Positions 47,882 to 57,422 of a stretch of 64,000 bases of DNA are shown piece by piece (position 1 is the stretch's first letter; every line of letters begins with the position of its first letter). The stretch spans positions 1,798,001-1,862,000 of the forward strand of contig NZ_WMBQ01000001.1 of the NCBI RefSeq assembly GCF_009708035.1, read 5' to 3'. A program made the position numbers and the translations under genes. The notes beneath the pieces were generated by a model that saw only the letters and a program-made list of their open reading frames with translations, was not told where the DNA came from and did no database searches. The stretch comes from Hyphomicrobium album. Its GTDB lineage: Bacteria; Pseudomonadota; Alphaproteobacteria; Rhizobiales; Hyphomicrobiaceae.

Positions 47882-48907
47882 GTGGGTGACCAACTCAATT
47901 CGCCGCTTCTGCCAGCGCTCGTCGACCGTTTCGGCCGCTCGATCACCTACCTCAGGGTGTCGGTGACGGACCGCTGCGACTTCCGGTGTGTCTATTGCAT
48001 GTCGGAGCATATGAGCTTCCTCCCGCGCCGGGAGCTGCTCACGCTCGAGGAGCTCGACCGCATCTGCACGGCCTTCGTCGCGCGCGGCGTCCGCAAGCTG
48101 CGCATTACCGGCGGCGAGCCGCTCGTCCGCAAGAACATCATGTGGCTGTTCGAGGCACTGGCCCGTCATCTCCAATCCGGGCAGCTGGACGAACTCACCC
48201 TCACCACCAACGGCAGCCAGCTGAAGCGCTTCGCCAAGGAACTCAAGGCCGCCAGCGTCGAGCGCATCAACGTCTCCCTCGATACGCTGCAGCCCGACCG
48301 CTTCCGTGCCATCACCCGCTGGGGCGACATTGGCACCGTGATGGAGGGGCTCGACGCTGCCGACGCCGCGGGCCTCAAGGTCAAGATCAATGCGGTGGCG
48401 CTCAAGGGCACCAATGAGGACGAGATCGGCGATCTCATCACCTTCGCCCACGGCCGCGGCTACGACCTGACGCTCATCGAGACCATGCCGCTCGGCGAGA
48501 TCGACGGCGCCCGCCACGATCAGTACCTGCCGCTGTCGATCGTGCGCGCGCGGCTTCTCGACCGTTGGACGCTGGAGGACATCCCGCACCAAACTGGCGG
48601 ACCGGCGCGCTATGTCCGCGTGCGCGAGACGGGGGGACGCCTCGGCTTCATTACGCCGATGACGCATAACTTCTGCGAGAGCTGCAATCGCGTGCGGCTC
48701 ACCTGCACCGGCACGCTCTACATGTGCCTCGGCCAGGAGGACGCCGTAGACCTGCGCGAGCCACTGCGCGCCGGTTCCTCAGACGCAGCCCTGCACGCCG
48801 CCATCGACGAGGCAATGCTTCTGAAGCCCAAGGGGCACGACTTCGTCATCGACCGGCGCGCCGGCCGTCCCGCCGTTGCACGCCATATGAGTGTCACAGG
48901 CGGATAG
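47882..48907 (+). CDS. moaA: GTP 3',8-cyclase (molybdenum cofactor biosynthesis)
   Basis: Radical SAM enzyme for the first step of molybdopterin synthesis. 341 residues from a GTG at 47882; homology begins within ten residues ([24 protein letters not shown]). The N-terminal cluster motif is CDFRCVYC, the C-terminal cluster motif [18 protein letters not shown], and the protein ends in the essential Gly-Gly (SVTGG). No good ribosome site is visible at the chosen start, so it could lie slightly elsewhere. Confidence 0.94.
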   Translation: MGDQLNSPLLPALVDRFGRSITYLRVSVTDRCDFRCVYCMSEHMSFLPRRELLTLEELDRICTAFVARGVRKLRITGGEPLVRKNIMWLFEALARHLQSGQLDELTLTTNGSQLKRFAKELKAASVERINVSLDTLQPDRFRAITRWGDIGTVMEGLDAADAAGLKVKINAVALKGTNEDEIGDLITFAHGRGYDLTLIETMPLGEIDGARHDQYLPLSIVRARLLDRWTLEDIPHQTGGPARYVRVRETGGRLGFITPMTHNFCESCNRVRLTCTGTLYMCLGQEDAVDLREPLRAGSSDAALHAAIDEAMLLKPKGHDFVIDRRAGRPAVARHMSVTGG

Positions 48908-48946
48908 TCTGGTAAGCTCCTATTCCCGTGGGGACGGGAGGGGAGC

Positions 48947-49696
48947 ATGTCCAAGTACGGCATGGGGTTGATCCGCTCGGCGCGGCTGACGCGGCGGCAG
49001 CTCATTCTGTTCGCTCTGATATCAGCGGTTCTCAATGGCGTGGTCACTGCCTGCGTCGGCGCCTGGCTGGCGCAGACCTACTCAACGCAGCAGACGCGCA
49101 GAAAATCCGTCGAGACGCTGGCCAACCTCATCTACGACAGGCGCACGCGCGCCGGCATGGTGGTCTCCTCCATGCGCCGCAATGCTCCGCCCGACGAGAT
49201 CCAGTTCCGCAAGCGGGCCTACGACGAGGCCTACGTCGACTGGAACAAGAACATCCTTTTGAACCTGTTCGTCATCCGCGAGGTCGGTGGCGACCTGAAG
49301 TTCACGGTGCTGGAGAAATCCTTCGAGGACGACCTCGTCGCCACCATGGCCGACATCGACCGCTGCCTGACCAAGGCCTACGACAAGAAGCTCGCCGGCG
49401 AGGACGCCGTGCCGATCCTCGACGGCTGCCGCATGGCACAGATGCACCAGTTCGTGCTCGACTGCGGCGCCACCTTCACCGACGAGCTTTACAAGCTCAC
49501 ACGCCTGTCGTTCTCGCCTTTCTCCAATGCGAAGACGGAGCGTAAGCGGCTGGCAGACATTAACATCAAGGCCAACTGCACGCGGCCGCCTGAACCGCCC
49601 GCCTCACCGACCCCGTCTGCTCCCGTCACCGGAGCCGTGGCGACGCCGGCAACGGCCACGCCGGCGCAGCAGCAGCCGCCTGCGAAGCCACCGTGA
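48947..49696 (+). CDS. Membrane-anchored protein of unknown function
   Basis: 249 residues: one N-terminal membrane helix (about 19-41), an alpha-helical periplasmic or outer domain with a few cysteines (RCLTKAY, DGCRMAQ, DCGATF), and a Pro/Ala/Thr-rich tail. GGAGGGGAG lies before the ATG. I do not recognise a family. It follows moaA by 39 bases but nothing links it to cofactor synthesis. Confidence 0.6.
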   Translation: MSKYGMGLIRSARLTRRQLILFALISAVLNGVVTACVGAWLAQTYSTQQTRRKSVETLANLIYDRRTRAGMVVSSMRRNAPPDEIQFRKRAYDEAYVDWNKNILLNLFVIREVGGDLKFTVLEKSFEDDLVATMADIDRCLTKAYDKKLAGEDAVPILDGCRMAQMHQFVLDCGATFTDELYKLTRLSFSPFSNAKTERKRLADINIKANCTRPPEPPASPTPSAPVTGAVATPATATPAQQQPPAKPP

Positions 49697-49697
49697 G

Positions 49698-50060
49698 CTA
49701 GCCGAGCAGTTTACGCACGCTGGAGCGAACTTCCTCGAGCGTGAACGGCTTCGACAGGACTGCCACTTGCCCGCTCTTGAGCCCCCGAGCGCGATCGAGC
49801 TGCTCGGCAAAGCCCGACATCAGCAGAACGCGAATATTCGGCTGCTTCAGCACTCGCTGCGCCAGCGCCACGCCGTCGAGCAACGGCATCTCCACGTCGC
49901 TGACGAGCACGTCGAACTTCTGCGCGCCGGCACCTTCGACGCAATCCAGCGCCTCGCTGCCGTCCTGGGTGACATGCACGCTGTGTCCGTCCGCCTCGAG
50001 GGCACGCCTTACGAGCTCGCGGGTCGCCGCATCGTCGTCCGCTAGTAGTATTCGCGCCAT
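49698..50060 (-). CDS. Single-domain response regulator, CpdR-like
   Basis: 120 residues, a receiver domain only. The acidic pocket is in LLADDDAATRELVRR, the phosphorylation site in DVLVSDVEMPLLDG, and the conserved lysine in VLSKPFTLEEV. Stand-alone receivers of this shape are typical of CpdR, which in Caulobacter controls ClpXP localisation and proteolysis; the identity here rests on overall shape and the FAEQLDRA/SKPF region, so it is tentative. It is followed (transcription upstream) by hpt. Confidence 0.8.
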   Translation of the reverse strand: MARILLADDDAATRELVRRALEADGHSVHVTQDGSEALDCVEGAGAQKFDVLVSDVEMPLLDGVALAQRVLKQPNIRVLLMSGFAEQLDRARGLKSGQVAVLSKPFTLEEVRSSVRKLLG

Positions 50061-50082
50061 CGCGCGCCCCCTTCCTTCTCAC

Positions 50083-50628
50083 CTATTGCCGCACGACACG
50101 GCCGACGAACGGCAACTCGCGGTAGCGATGCGCAACGTCCATGCCGTAGCCGACGACGAACTCATTGGGACATTCGAACGCGCAATAGTCGGGCTCCAGA
50201 TTGACCGCACGCGGCAGTTGCTTGTCGAGCAGCACACAGGTGCGGATCGACGCGGCACCGCGCGCGGTCAGTAGATCCTTGGCGAACGCTAGGGTGCGAC
50301 CGGAATCGAGCACGTCGTCGACGATCAGAACATGGCGTCCGCGCACGTCGAGGTCCATGTCGCGCAGGATCGATACCTGACCTGACGAAATGCGTGCTTT
50401 CCTGTAGCTCGAGAGGGTCATGAAATCGACCTCAGGCGCGAGTCCGACCGCGTGCAGCGCGCGGATCAGGTCGGCGGCGAAAACGAAGCTGCCCTTCAGC
50501 ACCGCAACCACCAGCAGGTTCTCTAGCCGCTCACCCGCGATCTCCTGCGCCAGCTCCTTGAGGCGCGCAGCGATCGCCTCGGGGGTGAAGATGACCTCGA
50601 GCTCGGGTGACGTAGTCGCTTCGTTCAT
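50083..50628 (-). CDS. hpt: Hypoxanthine phosphoribosyltransferase
   Basis: Purine salvage: joins hypoxanthine or guanine with PRPP to give IMP or GMP. 181 residues. The PRPP-binding signature is VLIVDDVLDSGRTL, and the base-side loop region is LKGSFVFAADLIR. The start at 50628 is where homology begins. It lies 22 bases from the cpdR-like gene on the same strand and is divergent from ftsE. Confidence 0.94.
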   Translation of the reverse strand: MNEATTSPELEVIFTPEAIAARLKELAQEIAGERLENLLVVAVLKGSFVFAADLIRALHAVGLAPEVDFMTLSSYRKARISSGQVSILRDMDLDVRGRHVLIVDDVLDSGRTLAFAKDLLTARGAASIRTCVLLDKQLPRAVNLEPDYCAFECPNEFVVGYGMDVAHRYRELPFVGRVVRQ

Positions 50629-50840
50629 GACCGCTGTTCCAAATCGCAATCTGCCCGATGAGGGGAGGATAGCAGCACATTGCATCCCCCCCGCAATACC
50701 GCCATAACGTGCTTACCCTGTATCTGCGGCCCTCTGCACACGAACCCGCCACATTCGTACCGGATTGATCGCCGGTTCCCGCGTAGTTCGAAGAACTTGG
50801 GAGCCTGGCGCACATGCTGCAAACCGCTGGCTGAGGACAC

Positions 50841-51497
50841 GTGATTCGTCTGTCAAACATCGGGCTCGCCTACGAGCAGGGGCCAGACATTCTATCGGAT
50901 GTGAATTTCCATCTGCGCCCGGGGTCTTTCCACTTCCTGACCGGCCCGTCGGGCGCGGGTAAAACGTCGCTGCTGCGCCTGTTGTTCATGTCGCGCCACC
51001 CCACACGTGGGCAGATCCAGCTGTTTAACCAAGACGTGAGCCGCATCTCCACCTCCAAGCGCGCCCAGCTGCGTCGGCGTATCGGCATCGTCTTCCAGGA
51101 CTTCCGCCTGCTCGACCACCTCACCACCTGGGAAAACGTCGCGCTTCCGCTCCGCGTCGTCGGCAAGCGGCTCGCCGACTACCGCGAGGATGTCACCGAT
51201 TTATTGCAGTGGGTCGGCCTCGGCGACCGCATGCACGCTTACCCGTCGATCCTGTCCGGCGGTGAGAAGCAGCGCGCCGCTATCGCGCGCGCCGTCATCG
51301 GCAAGCCGGAGCTGCTCCTGGCCGACGAGCCGACCGGCAACGTCGACCCGCAAATGGCGCGCCGTCTGCTGCGCCTGTTCATCGAGCTCAATCGATTGGG
51401 CACCTCGGTGCTCATCGCTACCCACGATCATCAACTGATGCGGCAGTTCAAGGCGCCGCGGCTGGAGCTGCACGACGGTCATGTCCGGATCGTATGA
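50841..51497 (+). CDS. ftsE: Cell division ATP-binding protein FtsE
   Basis: ABC-type ATPase that works with FtsX at the division septum to activate peptidoglycan hydrolases. 218 residues: Walker A GPSGAGKTS, signature LSGGEKQR, Walker B LLLADEPTGNVD, and the switch histidine in ATHDH. The GTG start at 50841 is preceded by GAGGAC. It overlaps ftsX by 17 bases. Confidence 0.96.
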   Translation: MIRLSNIGLAYEQGPDILSDVNFHLRPGSFHFLTGPSGAGKTSLLRLLFMSRHPTRGQIQLFNQDVSRISTSKRAQLRRRIGIVFQDFRLLDHLTTWENVALPLRVVGKRLADYREDVTDLLQWVGLGDRMHAYPSILSGGEKQRAAIARAVIGKPELLLADEPTGNVDPQMARRLLRLFIELNRLGTSVLIATHDHQLMRQFKAPRLELHDGHVRIV

Positions 51498-52581
51498 CAG
51501 GCCGACCGGCCGCAGGGAGCAGGGAGGCGCGCCGACGGCGACCGACTTCGATCTCTACGACACGGTGCTGACGGGCCCCGCCACGGGGCAGCGCTATACC
51601 TATGAGCCGACGACGGGCTCGCTGGACGATACACCGGCACGCAAAGTAGCGCCTGCGCGCGGGCGCAAGGCGAAAGCCGAGCCGACGAGCACTCCGGTGG
51701 TGCCGCCGGATTCGGTCACCGGGCGTTCACTCACCCTCGTGATCTCGATCATGTGCTTCCTCGCCTGCCTGACGGCCGGCGCCGTCTACATGATCAATCA
51801 ATCCGCCAACGCTTGGCTGAAGGATATCGCCAGCGAGGTGACGGCGCAGATCGAGCCGCGCGACGGCATGGACGTCGACAAGACGGTGCGCGACGCCGAG
51901 GCGTTCCTGCGCAACCAGAAGGGCATCGCCCGCGCCAATGCCTTGAGCCTCGAGGCATCTTCGAAGTTGCTCGAGCCGTGGCTCGGCAATTCGGACGTGC
52001 TCGCGGCATTGCCCGTGCCGCGCCTGCTCGCCATCGAGATCGACCGCGACAACCCGCCCAATATCGAGCAGCTGCGCGCCGACCTGACCAAGCAGTTCCC
52101 CTCCGCTTCCCTCGACGATCACCGACGCTGGCAGCAGCAGATCCGTACGGTTACACGCTCGTTCGCGCTTGGCGGGTTGGCCATTCTCCTGCTCGTCGGC
52201 GCCGCAACCATTGCCATCATCGTCTCCGCCACCCGCTCGGCGCTGGCCTCCAACCGCGAAATCGTCGAGGTTCTGCATTTCGTGGGGGCGACGGACCGCT
52301 ATATTGCCCGCGAGTTCGAGCGCCATTTCCTCCGTCTCGGCATTCGCGCCGGGATCGTCGGGGCGCTGTCCGCCATGGCGGTGTTCTTCGGTATGCCGAT
52401 GATCATGGAGATGCTCGGCGGCGGGCAGACCACGCAGGCCGAAATGCACCGGCTGATCGGCACCGGCGGCCTCGACCCCGCCGGCTATGCGATGCTCGGC
52501 GGCGTGGTTATCGCAATCTCCGCGTTGTGTATGCTGACATCCCGGTTCGGGGTCTTCCGTATCCTCAATTCCAAGGCCTAG
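51481..52581 (+). CDS. ftsX: Cell division protein FtsX
   Basis: Membrane partner of FtsE, 366 residues. A long cytoplasmic N-terminus (about 1-75, Lys/Arg/Pro-rich) is followed by the first helix (TLVISIMCFLACLTAGAVYMI), the periplasmic extracellular domain, and three C-terminal helices (ALGGLAILLLVGAATIAIIV, then GIVGALSAMAVFFG and AMLGGVVIAISALCML). The sequence EIVEVLHFVGATDRYIAREFERHFL is the FtsX family signature. Start overlaps ftsE. Confidence 0.95.
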   Translation: MSGSYDRPTGRREQGGAPTATDFDLYDTVLTGPATGQRYTYEPTTGSLDDTPARKVAPARGRKAKAEPTSTPVVPPDSVTGRSLTLVISIMCFLACLTAGAVYMINQSANAWLKDIASEVTAQIEPRDGMDVDKTVRDAEAFLRNQKGIARANALSLEASSKLLEPWLGNSDVLAALPVPRLLAIEIDRDNPPNIEQLRADLTKQFPSASLDDHRRWQQQIRTVTRSFALGGLAILLLVGAATIAIIVSATRSALASNREIVEVLHFVGATDRYIAREFERHFLRLGIRAGIVGALSAMAVFFGMPMIMEMLGGGQTTQAEMHRLIGTGGLDPAGYAMLGGVVIAISALCMLTSRFGVFRILNSKA

Positions 52582-52728
52582 CACGCAGGTGCAGCAAAAC
52601 AACCGGGCAAAACGGTATTCGCTCGGCTGCATAATGAGACCTGTCGAAATAGGGATCAAATCGGGTAGTCTGCGCCGACGCTCAATGGCGCGGGCGACTA
52701 AGGACGGACAACGTAGGCGGCGCTTGCG

Positions 52729-53382
52729 ATGAGCAGCTTGCGGCGAGCTTTGATCATCGGGCTGGGAGCGGCAGTGTCCTTGCTGGCACTGGGCTTTGTC
52801 CTGTTCGCCAGCGTCGTCACGCGATTTCCTGCCGACAACAATCCCCACGCGGACGGTATCGTGGTCCTCACCGGCGAGAGCATGCGCATCGCCGAGGGCG
52901 CGCGTCTGCTGGACGAGGGCCGTGCCCAGCGCATGCTGATCTCCGGCGTCTTCCGCCGCACGGGCAAGAAGGCGCTGCTCGAGATCTCCGGCCTTCCCGA
53001 AGACAAGTTCGACTGCTGCGTGGACATCGGCTACGCCGCGCTCGATACGGCCGGCAACGCCAACGAGACCCGCGCGTGGGCGGTGTCGCACGGCTACGGC
53101 AGCCTAATAGTGGTGACGGCGAGCTACCACATGCCGCGCAGCCTCGCGGAGTTGGCGCTGGCGCTGCCTTCCACGGAGCTCATTCCGCACCCGGTGATAC
53201 CCAACAATTTCCCGCCGACGCGCTGGTGGCTGCATGCATCGGTCACCCGCACGCTCGTTTCGGAATACTTCAAATTCCTTCCGGCGGCGGCGCATTTCAC
53301 CATCGCCCGCCTGCTGCGCTCGACGCAGCCAAATTCGGTGGCCGAGATGCCGGCCGAGAATCCCGCAGCTGGGATCTTTTGA
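52729..53382 (+). CDS. YdcF/DUF218 family membrane-anchored protein
   Basis: 217 residues with one N-terminal helix (about 7-28) and a DUF218 domain: ADGIVVLTGESMRIAEGARLLDEGRAQRMLISG, then NANETRAWAVSHGYGSLIVVTASYHMPRS. This domain occurs in ElyC/SanA-type envelope proteins and YdcF; the biochemical role is not settled. It precedes the plsC-like gene by 3 bases and follows ftsX, suggesting an envelope-linked operon. Confidence 0.88.
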   Translation: MSSLRRALIIGLGAAVSLLALGFVLFASVVTRFPADNNPHADGIVVLTGESMRIAEGARLLDEGRAQRMLISGVFRRTGKKALLEISGLPEDKFDCCVDIGYAALDTAGNANETRAWAVSHGYGSLIVVTASYHMPRSLAELALALPSTELIPHPVIPNNFPPTRWWLHASVTRTLVSEYFKFLPAAAHFTIARLLRSTQPNSVAEMPAENPAAGIF

Positions 53383-53385
53383 GCC

Positions 53386-54168
53386 TTGTCTCTGACGCTC
53401 ATCCGCTCGCTCGTGTTCGCAGTGCTTTTCTACCTGAGCACCGCGATCTTCGTCGTGGGCGGGTCGTTCCTGCTTTTCGGCCCACGCCGTTGGGCCATGG
53501 CTGGCCTCAAGGCCCACGCCATCGTCTCGCTATGGCTGCTGCGATGGGTCGTGGGCACGCGCATGGAGGTCCGCGGTCGCGACAAGCTGCCGAAGCCGCC
53601 GTACCTCGTCGCCTCAAAGCACCAGTCCGCCTGGGATACGTTCGCACTGATCCCGATCTTCACCGACCCGGCAATGGTGATGAAATGGGAGCTGACCCTC
53701 ATTCCCTTCTACGGCTGGTTCTCACGTAAGTTCGAGCACGTCTTCGTTCGGCGTGAGCGCGGGCCCGCAGCCCTGCGCCATCTCGTGCGTGACGCGCAGG
53801 ATCGTGCCGCCGCCGGCCGCGAGATCGTCCTCTTCCCCGAGGGTACGCGACGTGCGCCAGGGGCTGAACCCGACTACAAACCGGGCGCCGTGGCGCTCTA
53901 CGAAGGCCTGGGATTGCCGTGCGTGCCGCTTGCGCTCAACTCGGGGCTCTACTGGCCCCGGCGAGAATGGGTCCGCTATCCGGGCACGATCATCGTTGAG
54001 ATCCTCGACGCGTTGCCACCGGGTCTGCCGCGCGCCGAGTTCAAAGCGGAGTTGCAGAAGCGCATCGAGGGTGCGGCGAGCCGGCTGATCGTGGAAGCCG
54101 CGCGCTCCCCCAATCCGCCACCTATCTCGGCCGAAACCGTGGCGCGGGCTGAGAGCATCTTGGCGTAG
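53386..54168 (+). CDS. 1-acyl-sn-glycerol-3-phosphate acyltransferase (PlsC family)
   Basis: 260 residues. One or two membrane helices at the N-terminus, then the acyltransferase motifs HQSAWD (catalytic HX4D) and FPEGTR, with a third GLPCVPLALNS. It makes phosphatidic acid or modifies a related lipid. TTG start at 53386, three bases after the ydcF-like stop. The genome may carry another PlsC, so the exact acceptor is uncertain. Confidence 0.92.
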   Translation: MSLTLIRSLVFAVLFYLSTAIFVVGGSFLLFGPRRWAMAGLKAHAIVSLWLLRWVVGTRMEVRGRDKLPKPPYLVASKHQSAWDTFALIPIFTDPAMVMKWELTLIPFYGWFSRKFEHVFVRRERGPAALRHLVRDAQDRAAAGREIVLFPEGTRRAPGAEPDYKPGAVALYEGLGLPCVPLALNSGLYWPRREWVRYPGTIIVEILDALPPGLPRAEFKAELQKRIEGAASRLIVEAARSPNPPPISAETVARAESILA

Positions 54169-54296
54169 CCGCTCCGCGAGTTGGGCAGCCAATCTGTAAC
54201 CAAGATTTTAATAGATTAATCAACAAATTGCGCAGACGTGCGCAGTTCGTGTGGAAATTCGGGCCGAACTTCGCGTCCTCGCATCGCCGGAAAAGT

Positions 54297-54322
54297 AAAA
54301 GCGCCGCCCTGTCGGGCGACGC
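54297..54322 (-). terminator. Rho-independent terminator after the Lys/Ala-rich small gene
   Basis: A 9-bp stem with one G-U pair (54301-54309 with 54314-54322) and a 4-base loop; on the minus strand it is followed by TTTTAC. It lies 60 bases past the stop of the gene at 54382. Confidence 0.8.
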
Positions 54323-54381
54323 ATTCACTTCCATCACGGCGGTAAATCGTCCGATGCGGAAAACTGAACTGAATTCGACAA

Positions 54382-54531
54382 CTACTTTTTCTTGGCCGCC
54401 GGCTTAGCCTTGGCAGGTGCCGCCTTCGGCTTGCGCTGAATGACGGCGGTCTTCGCCTTGGCGGAGGCCGGCGCAACATAACTACCGGTGGGGCGGGCCT
54501 TCGCGGCGGCCTTGGTGGAAGCTTTAGCCAT
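54382..54531 (-). CDS. Very small Lys/Ala-rich basic protein
   Basis: 49 residues, MAKASTKAAAKARPTGSY then Lys/Ala/Pro to the end (KPAAKKK). The composition is like histone H1-type or DNA-compacting tails of bacteria. GAGG lies six bases before the ATG, and a clear terminator follows, which together support a real gene. The ATG shares two bases with the ATG of the plus-strand zinc-ribbon gene. Function is unknown; nucleic-acid binding is an inference from charge. Confidence 0.6.
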   Translation of the reverse strand: MAKASTKAAAKARPTGSYVAPASAKAKTAVIQRKPKAAPAKAKPAAKKK

Positions 54532-54727
54532 GTCGAACCTCATCGATCTGGATTTCGAACGTAAGCGTCGCAACCACGCGCAATCTACTGAGCAGCACGA
54601 ACCCGAAATGTGGTGCTGCGAATGCGGCTGTATCACATTCTATCAATGGTCCAGCGGGGCCATTCAGTGCGCCGCGTGCAAAGTTGTGCAGAACGGCATC
54701 GAGGCACCTTCGCTGCCATCGGGTTGA
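54530..54727 (+). CDS. Small zinc-ribbon-like protein
   Basis: 65 residues: MSNLIDLDFERKRR, then EMWCCECGC, a 15-residue spacer and CAACK, that is two CxxC knuckles likely to bind zinc. GGTGGAAG lies nine bases before the ATG. The ribbon is similar in form to small nucleic-acid-binding proteins. It lies 109 bases before nrdJ in the same direction. Confidence 0.6.
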   Translation: MSNLIDLDFERKRRNHAQSTEQHEPEMWCCECGCITFYQWSSGAIQCAACKVVQNGIEAPSLPSG

Positions 54728-54836
54728 CGCGGTTGGCGGCCATCGCGAGCGGTTGCACCGACAAGAACTTATAGGGAACTTAATAGGAACATTTTATTGA
54801 CTTTGCGCCGCCTCGCCCCCATATTGGTGGGCCGAG

Positions 54837-57209
54837 ATGCAGGACCGCCTGATGCCCGACGCAGCCGATGTCTCCCCGCCGATTTCTCGCGATATCTGGG
54901 AGCTCAAATACCGCCTGAAAGATGCAGGCGGTGCGCCGGTCGATTCGTCGCTCGATGACACGTTCTGGCGCGTCGCTCGTGCAGCCGCGGCCGTCGAAAA
55001 GGGCGGCAAGCGGGGGCGCGAGCAGTGGGCGAAGCGCTTCCACGACGGAATGGCCGATCTGGGCTTCCTGCCCGCCGGCCGCATCCTCGCCGGGGCCGGC
55101 ACTGGCCGCGCGGTGACGCTCTTCAACTGCTTCGTGCTCGGCAAGATCGAGGACGACCTCAGCGCCATTTTCGACGGCGTGAAGGACGCGGCGCTGACCA
55201 TGCAGCAGGGCGGCGGCATCGGCCACGATTTCTCCACGCTCCGTCCCAAGGGAGCACCCGTCGCCTCGATCGGAGCGGATGCCTCCGGACCGGTCAGCTT
55301 CATGGAAGTGTGGGACGCCATGTGCCGCACGATCATGTCGGCCGGTGCCCGGCGCGGCGCCATGATGGCGACGCTGCATTGCGACCATCCCGACATCGAG
55401 GCCTTTATCGGCGCGAAGGCCGACCCGGCCAAGCTGCGCAACTTCAATCTGTCGGTGCTCGTCACCGACGCCTTCCTCGAGGCCGTGCGCGGCGATCGCG
55501 CCTGGGATCTGAAGTTCGGCGGCAAGGTCTACCGCACGCTGCCGGCGCGGGCGTTGTGGGAGCGCATCATGCGCGCCACGTACGATTTCGCCGAGCCGGG
55601 TGTGGTGTTCATCGACCGCGTCAACGCCCGCAATAACCTCAACTACTGCGAGGAGATCCACGCCACGAACCCCTGCGGCGAGCAGCCGTTGCCGCCGTTC
55701 GGCGCCTGCCTGCTGGGCTCGATCAATCTGGCGCGGCTCATCGAGAAGCCGTTCACGGGCGACGCCCATCTCGACGTCGGCAAGCTCGCCGAGCGCGTGA
55801 AGGTGGCCGTCCGCTTCCTCGACAACGTCATCGACGTCTCGAACTATCCGCTGCCGGCCCAGCGCGAAGAGGCGTTCGCCAAGCGGCGCATCGGTCTCGG
55901 CGTCACCGGGCTGGCGGACGCGCTGATCTTCTGCGGCGTTCGCTACGGCACGGACGAGGCAGCCAAGCTCGCCGGCACGTGGATGGCCGCCATCCAGAAC
56001 GCCGCCTATGCGGCGAGCAGCGAACTCGCCGAAGAGAAGGGCGCCTTCCCGCTGTTCGATGCCGAGCGCTTCCTGGCGAGCCCCAACGTTGCCCTCCTCG
56101 ACAAGGAGGTACGCGCCGCGATCCGCCGGCACGGCATCCGCAACGGCTGTCTCACCTCGATCGCGCCGACCGGGACGATCTCGCTCCTCGCCGGCAACGT
56201 CTCCAGTGGCGTGGAGCCCGTGTTCGACTACCGCTACAGCCGCCGTCTGCTCAGCCGCGACGGCAGCGCCCGCGAGGAAACGGTCGAAGATTACGCCCAT
56301 GCTGCGTTCCGCCGGCAGTTCGGCCCGACCGCCGCTCTGCCGGATGCGTTCGTGCGCGCCGCGGATCTGACGCCAGCCGAGCATCTCGCCATGCAGGCGG
56401 CGCTGCAGCCGTGGGTCGACAGCGCCATCTCCAAGACGATCAACTGCCCGGAGGACATTTCCTTCGAGGACTTCAAGGATATCTACCTCGAGGCGCATGC
56501 GCGTGGTCTCAAGGGCTGCACGACCTACCGGCCCAACCCGGTCACCGGCGCCGTCCTGCAGTCCGCGCCGGCAGCTGGCCCGTCCCCGCCTGCGAAGGCC
56601 GTCAAACCCATCGTCGAGGTCGCTGCACCGCACGAGCGCGCCGGGGTCGTCTACATGGCCCCGCCGCTGGAGCGCGATGGCGTTCTCTCCGGCTTCACGT
56701 ACAAGCTCAAGTGGCCGGCCAACGACCACGCGATCTACGTGACGATCAACGACATCGAACACAATGGCCGGAGGCGCCCGTTCGAGATCTTCATCAACAC
56801 CCGCAACCTCGAGCACTATGCCTGGACCGTGGCGCTCACCCGCATGATCAGCGCCGTCTTCAGGCGCGGCGGCGACGTGACGTTCGTGGCCGACGAGCTC
56901 AAGGCCGTCTTCGACCCGCAGGGTGGCCAGTGGATGGGCGGCCGCTACGTGCCGAGCCTCCTCGCCGCCATCGGCGAGGTGATCGAGACGCACATGCGGC
57001 GCACCGGTTTCCTGCAGAGCGAGGAAGCAAGTATGGCGCTCGGTGAAGTTCGGCGGCAAGGCGAGGCGGTGAGCGGCGCCGCGCAAAGCACCAATACTGC
57101 GCGGCAGCCGACGCGCCTGCGGCTGTGCCCGAGATGCTCGTCGGCAGACTATGTCCAGCAGGAAGGTTGCTGGGTTTGCAACGCCTGCGGTTTCTCTCGC
57201 TGCGGCTGA
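54837..57209 (+). CDS. nrdJ: Adenosylcobalamin-dependent (class II) ribonucleotide reductase
   Basis: Reduces ribonucleotides to deoxyribonucleotides with a B12-derived radical, independent of oxygen. 790 residues. The active-site segment is NPCGEQPLPPFGACLLGSINLARL, with radical-site Cys in NPCGEQ; the first disulfide Cys is in LFNCFVLGK. A C-terminal zinc-ribbon-like tail (LCPRCSSADYV, CWVCNACGFSRCG) probably holds the shuttle cysteines. It is about 400 residues shorter than some NrdJ proteins of this class that carry extra domains. The organism therefore needs B12. Confidence 0.94.
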   Translation: MQDRLMPDAADVSPPISRDIWELKYRLKDAGGAPVDSSLDDTFWRVARAAAAVEKGGKRGREQWAKRFHDGMADLGFLPAGRILAGAGTGRAVTLFNCFVLGKIEDDLSAIFDGVKDAALTMQQGGGIGHDFSTLRPKGAPVASIGADASGPVSFMEVWDAMCRTIMSAGARRGAMMATLHCDHPDIEAFIGAKADPAKLRNFNLSVLVTDAFLEAVRGDRAWDLKFGGKVYRTLPARALWERIMRATYDFAEPGVVFIDRVNARNNLNYCEEIHATNPCGEQPLPPFGACLLGSINLARLIEKPFTGDAHLDVGKLAERVKVAVRFLDNVIDVSNYPLPAQREEAFAKRRIGLGVTGLADALIFCGVRYGTDEAAKLAGTWMAAIQNAAYAASSELAEEKGAFPLFDAERFLASPNVALLDKEVRAAIRRHGIRNGCLTSIAPTGTISLLAGNVSSGVEPVFDYRYSRRLLSRDGSAREETVEDYAHAAFRRQFGPTAALPDAFVRAADLTPAEHLAMQAALQPWVDSAISKTINCPEDISFEDFKDIYLEAHARGLKGCTTYRPNPVTGAVLQSAPAAGPSPPAKAVKPIVEVAAPHERAGVVYMAPPLERDGVLSGFTYKLKWPANDHAIYVTINDIEHNGRRRPFEIFINTRNLEHYAWTVALTRMISAVFRRGGDVTFVADELKAVFDPQGGQWMGGRYVPSLLAAIGEVIETHMRRTGFLQSEEASMALGEVRRQGEAVSGAAQSTNTARQPTRLRLCPRCSSADYVQQEGCWVCNACGFSRCG

Positions 57210-57422
57210 CAATTGTGCCTCGCGTTGCACACGCGATGCGAGGCCCGCGGCGTTCGCGACACACGGCAATTTTGCGTTCACTCTGCCCAAAAATCACAGA
57301 TATGGAGCCACAATTCGGCTCCAAACCAGGGGCATCGTTAAGCAATGCGGAATAGGCTGGCACGAAAAGAAAAGAGCGTCGAACAGAGCACGAATCGCAA
57401 GTCCGCCAAGGGATCTGCAGTA

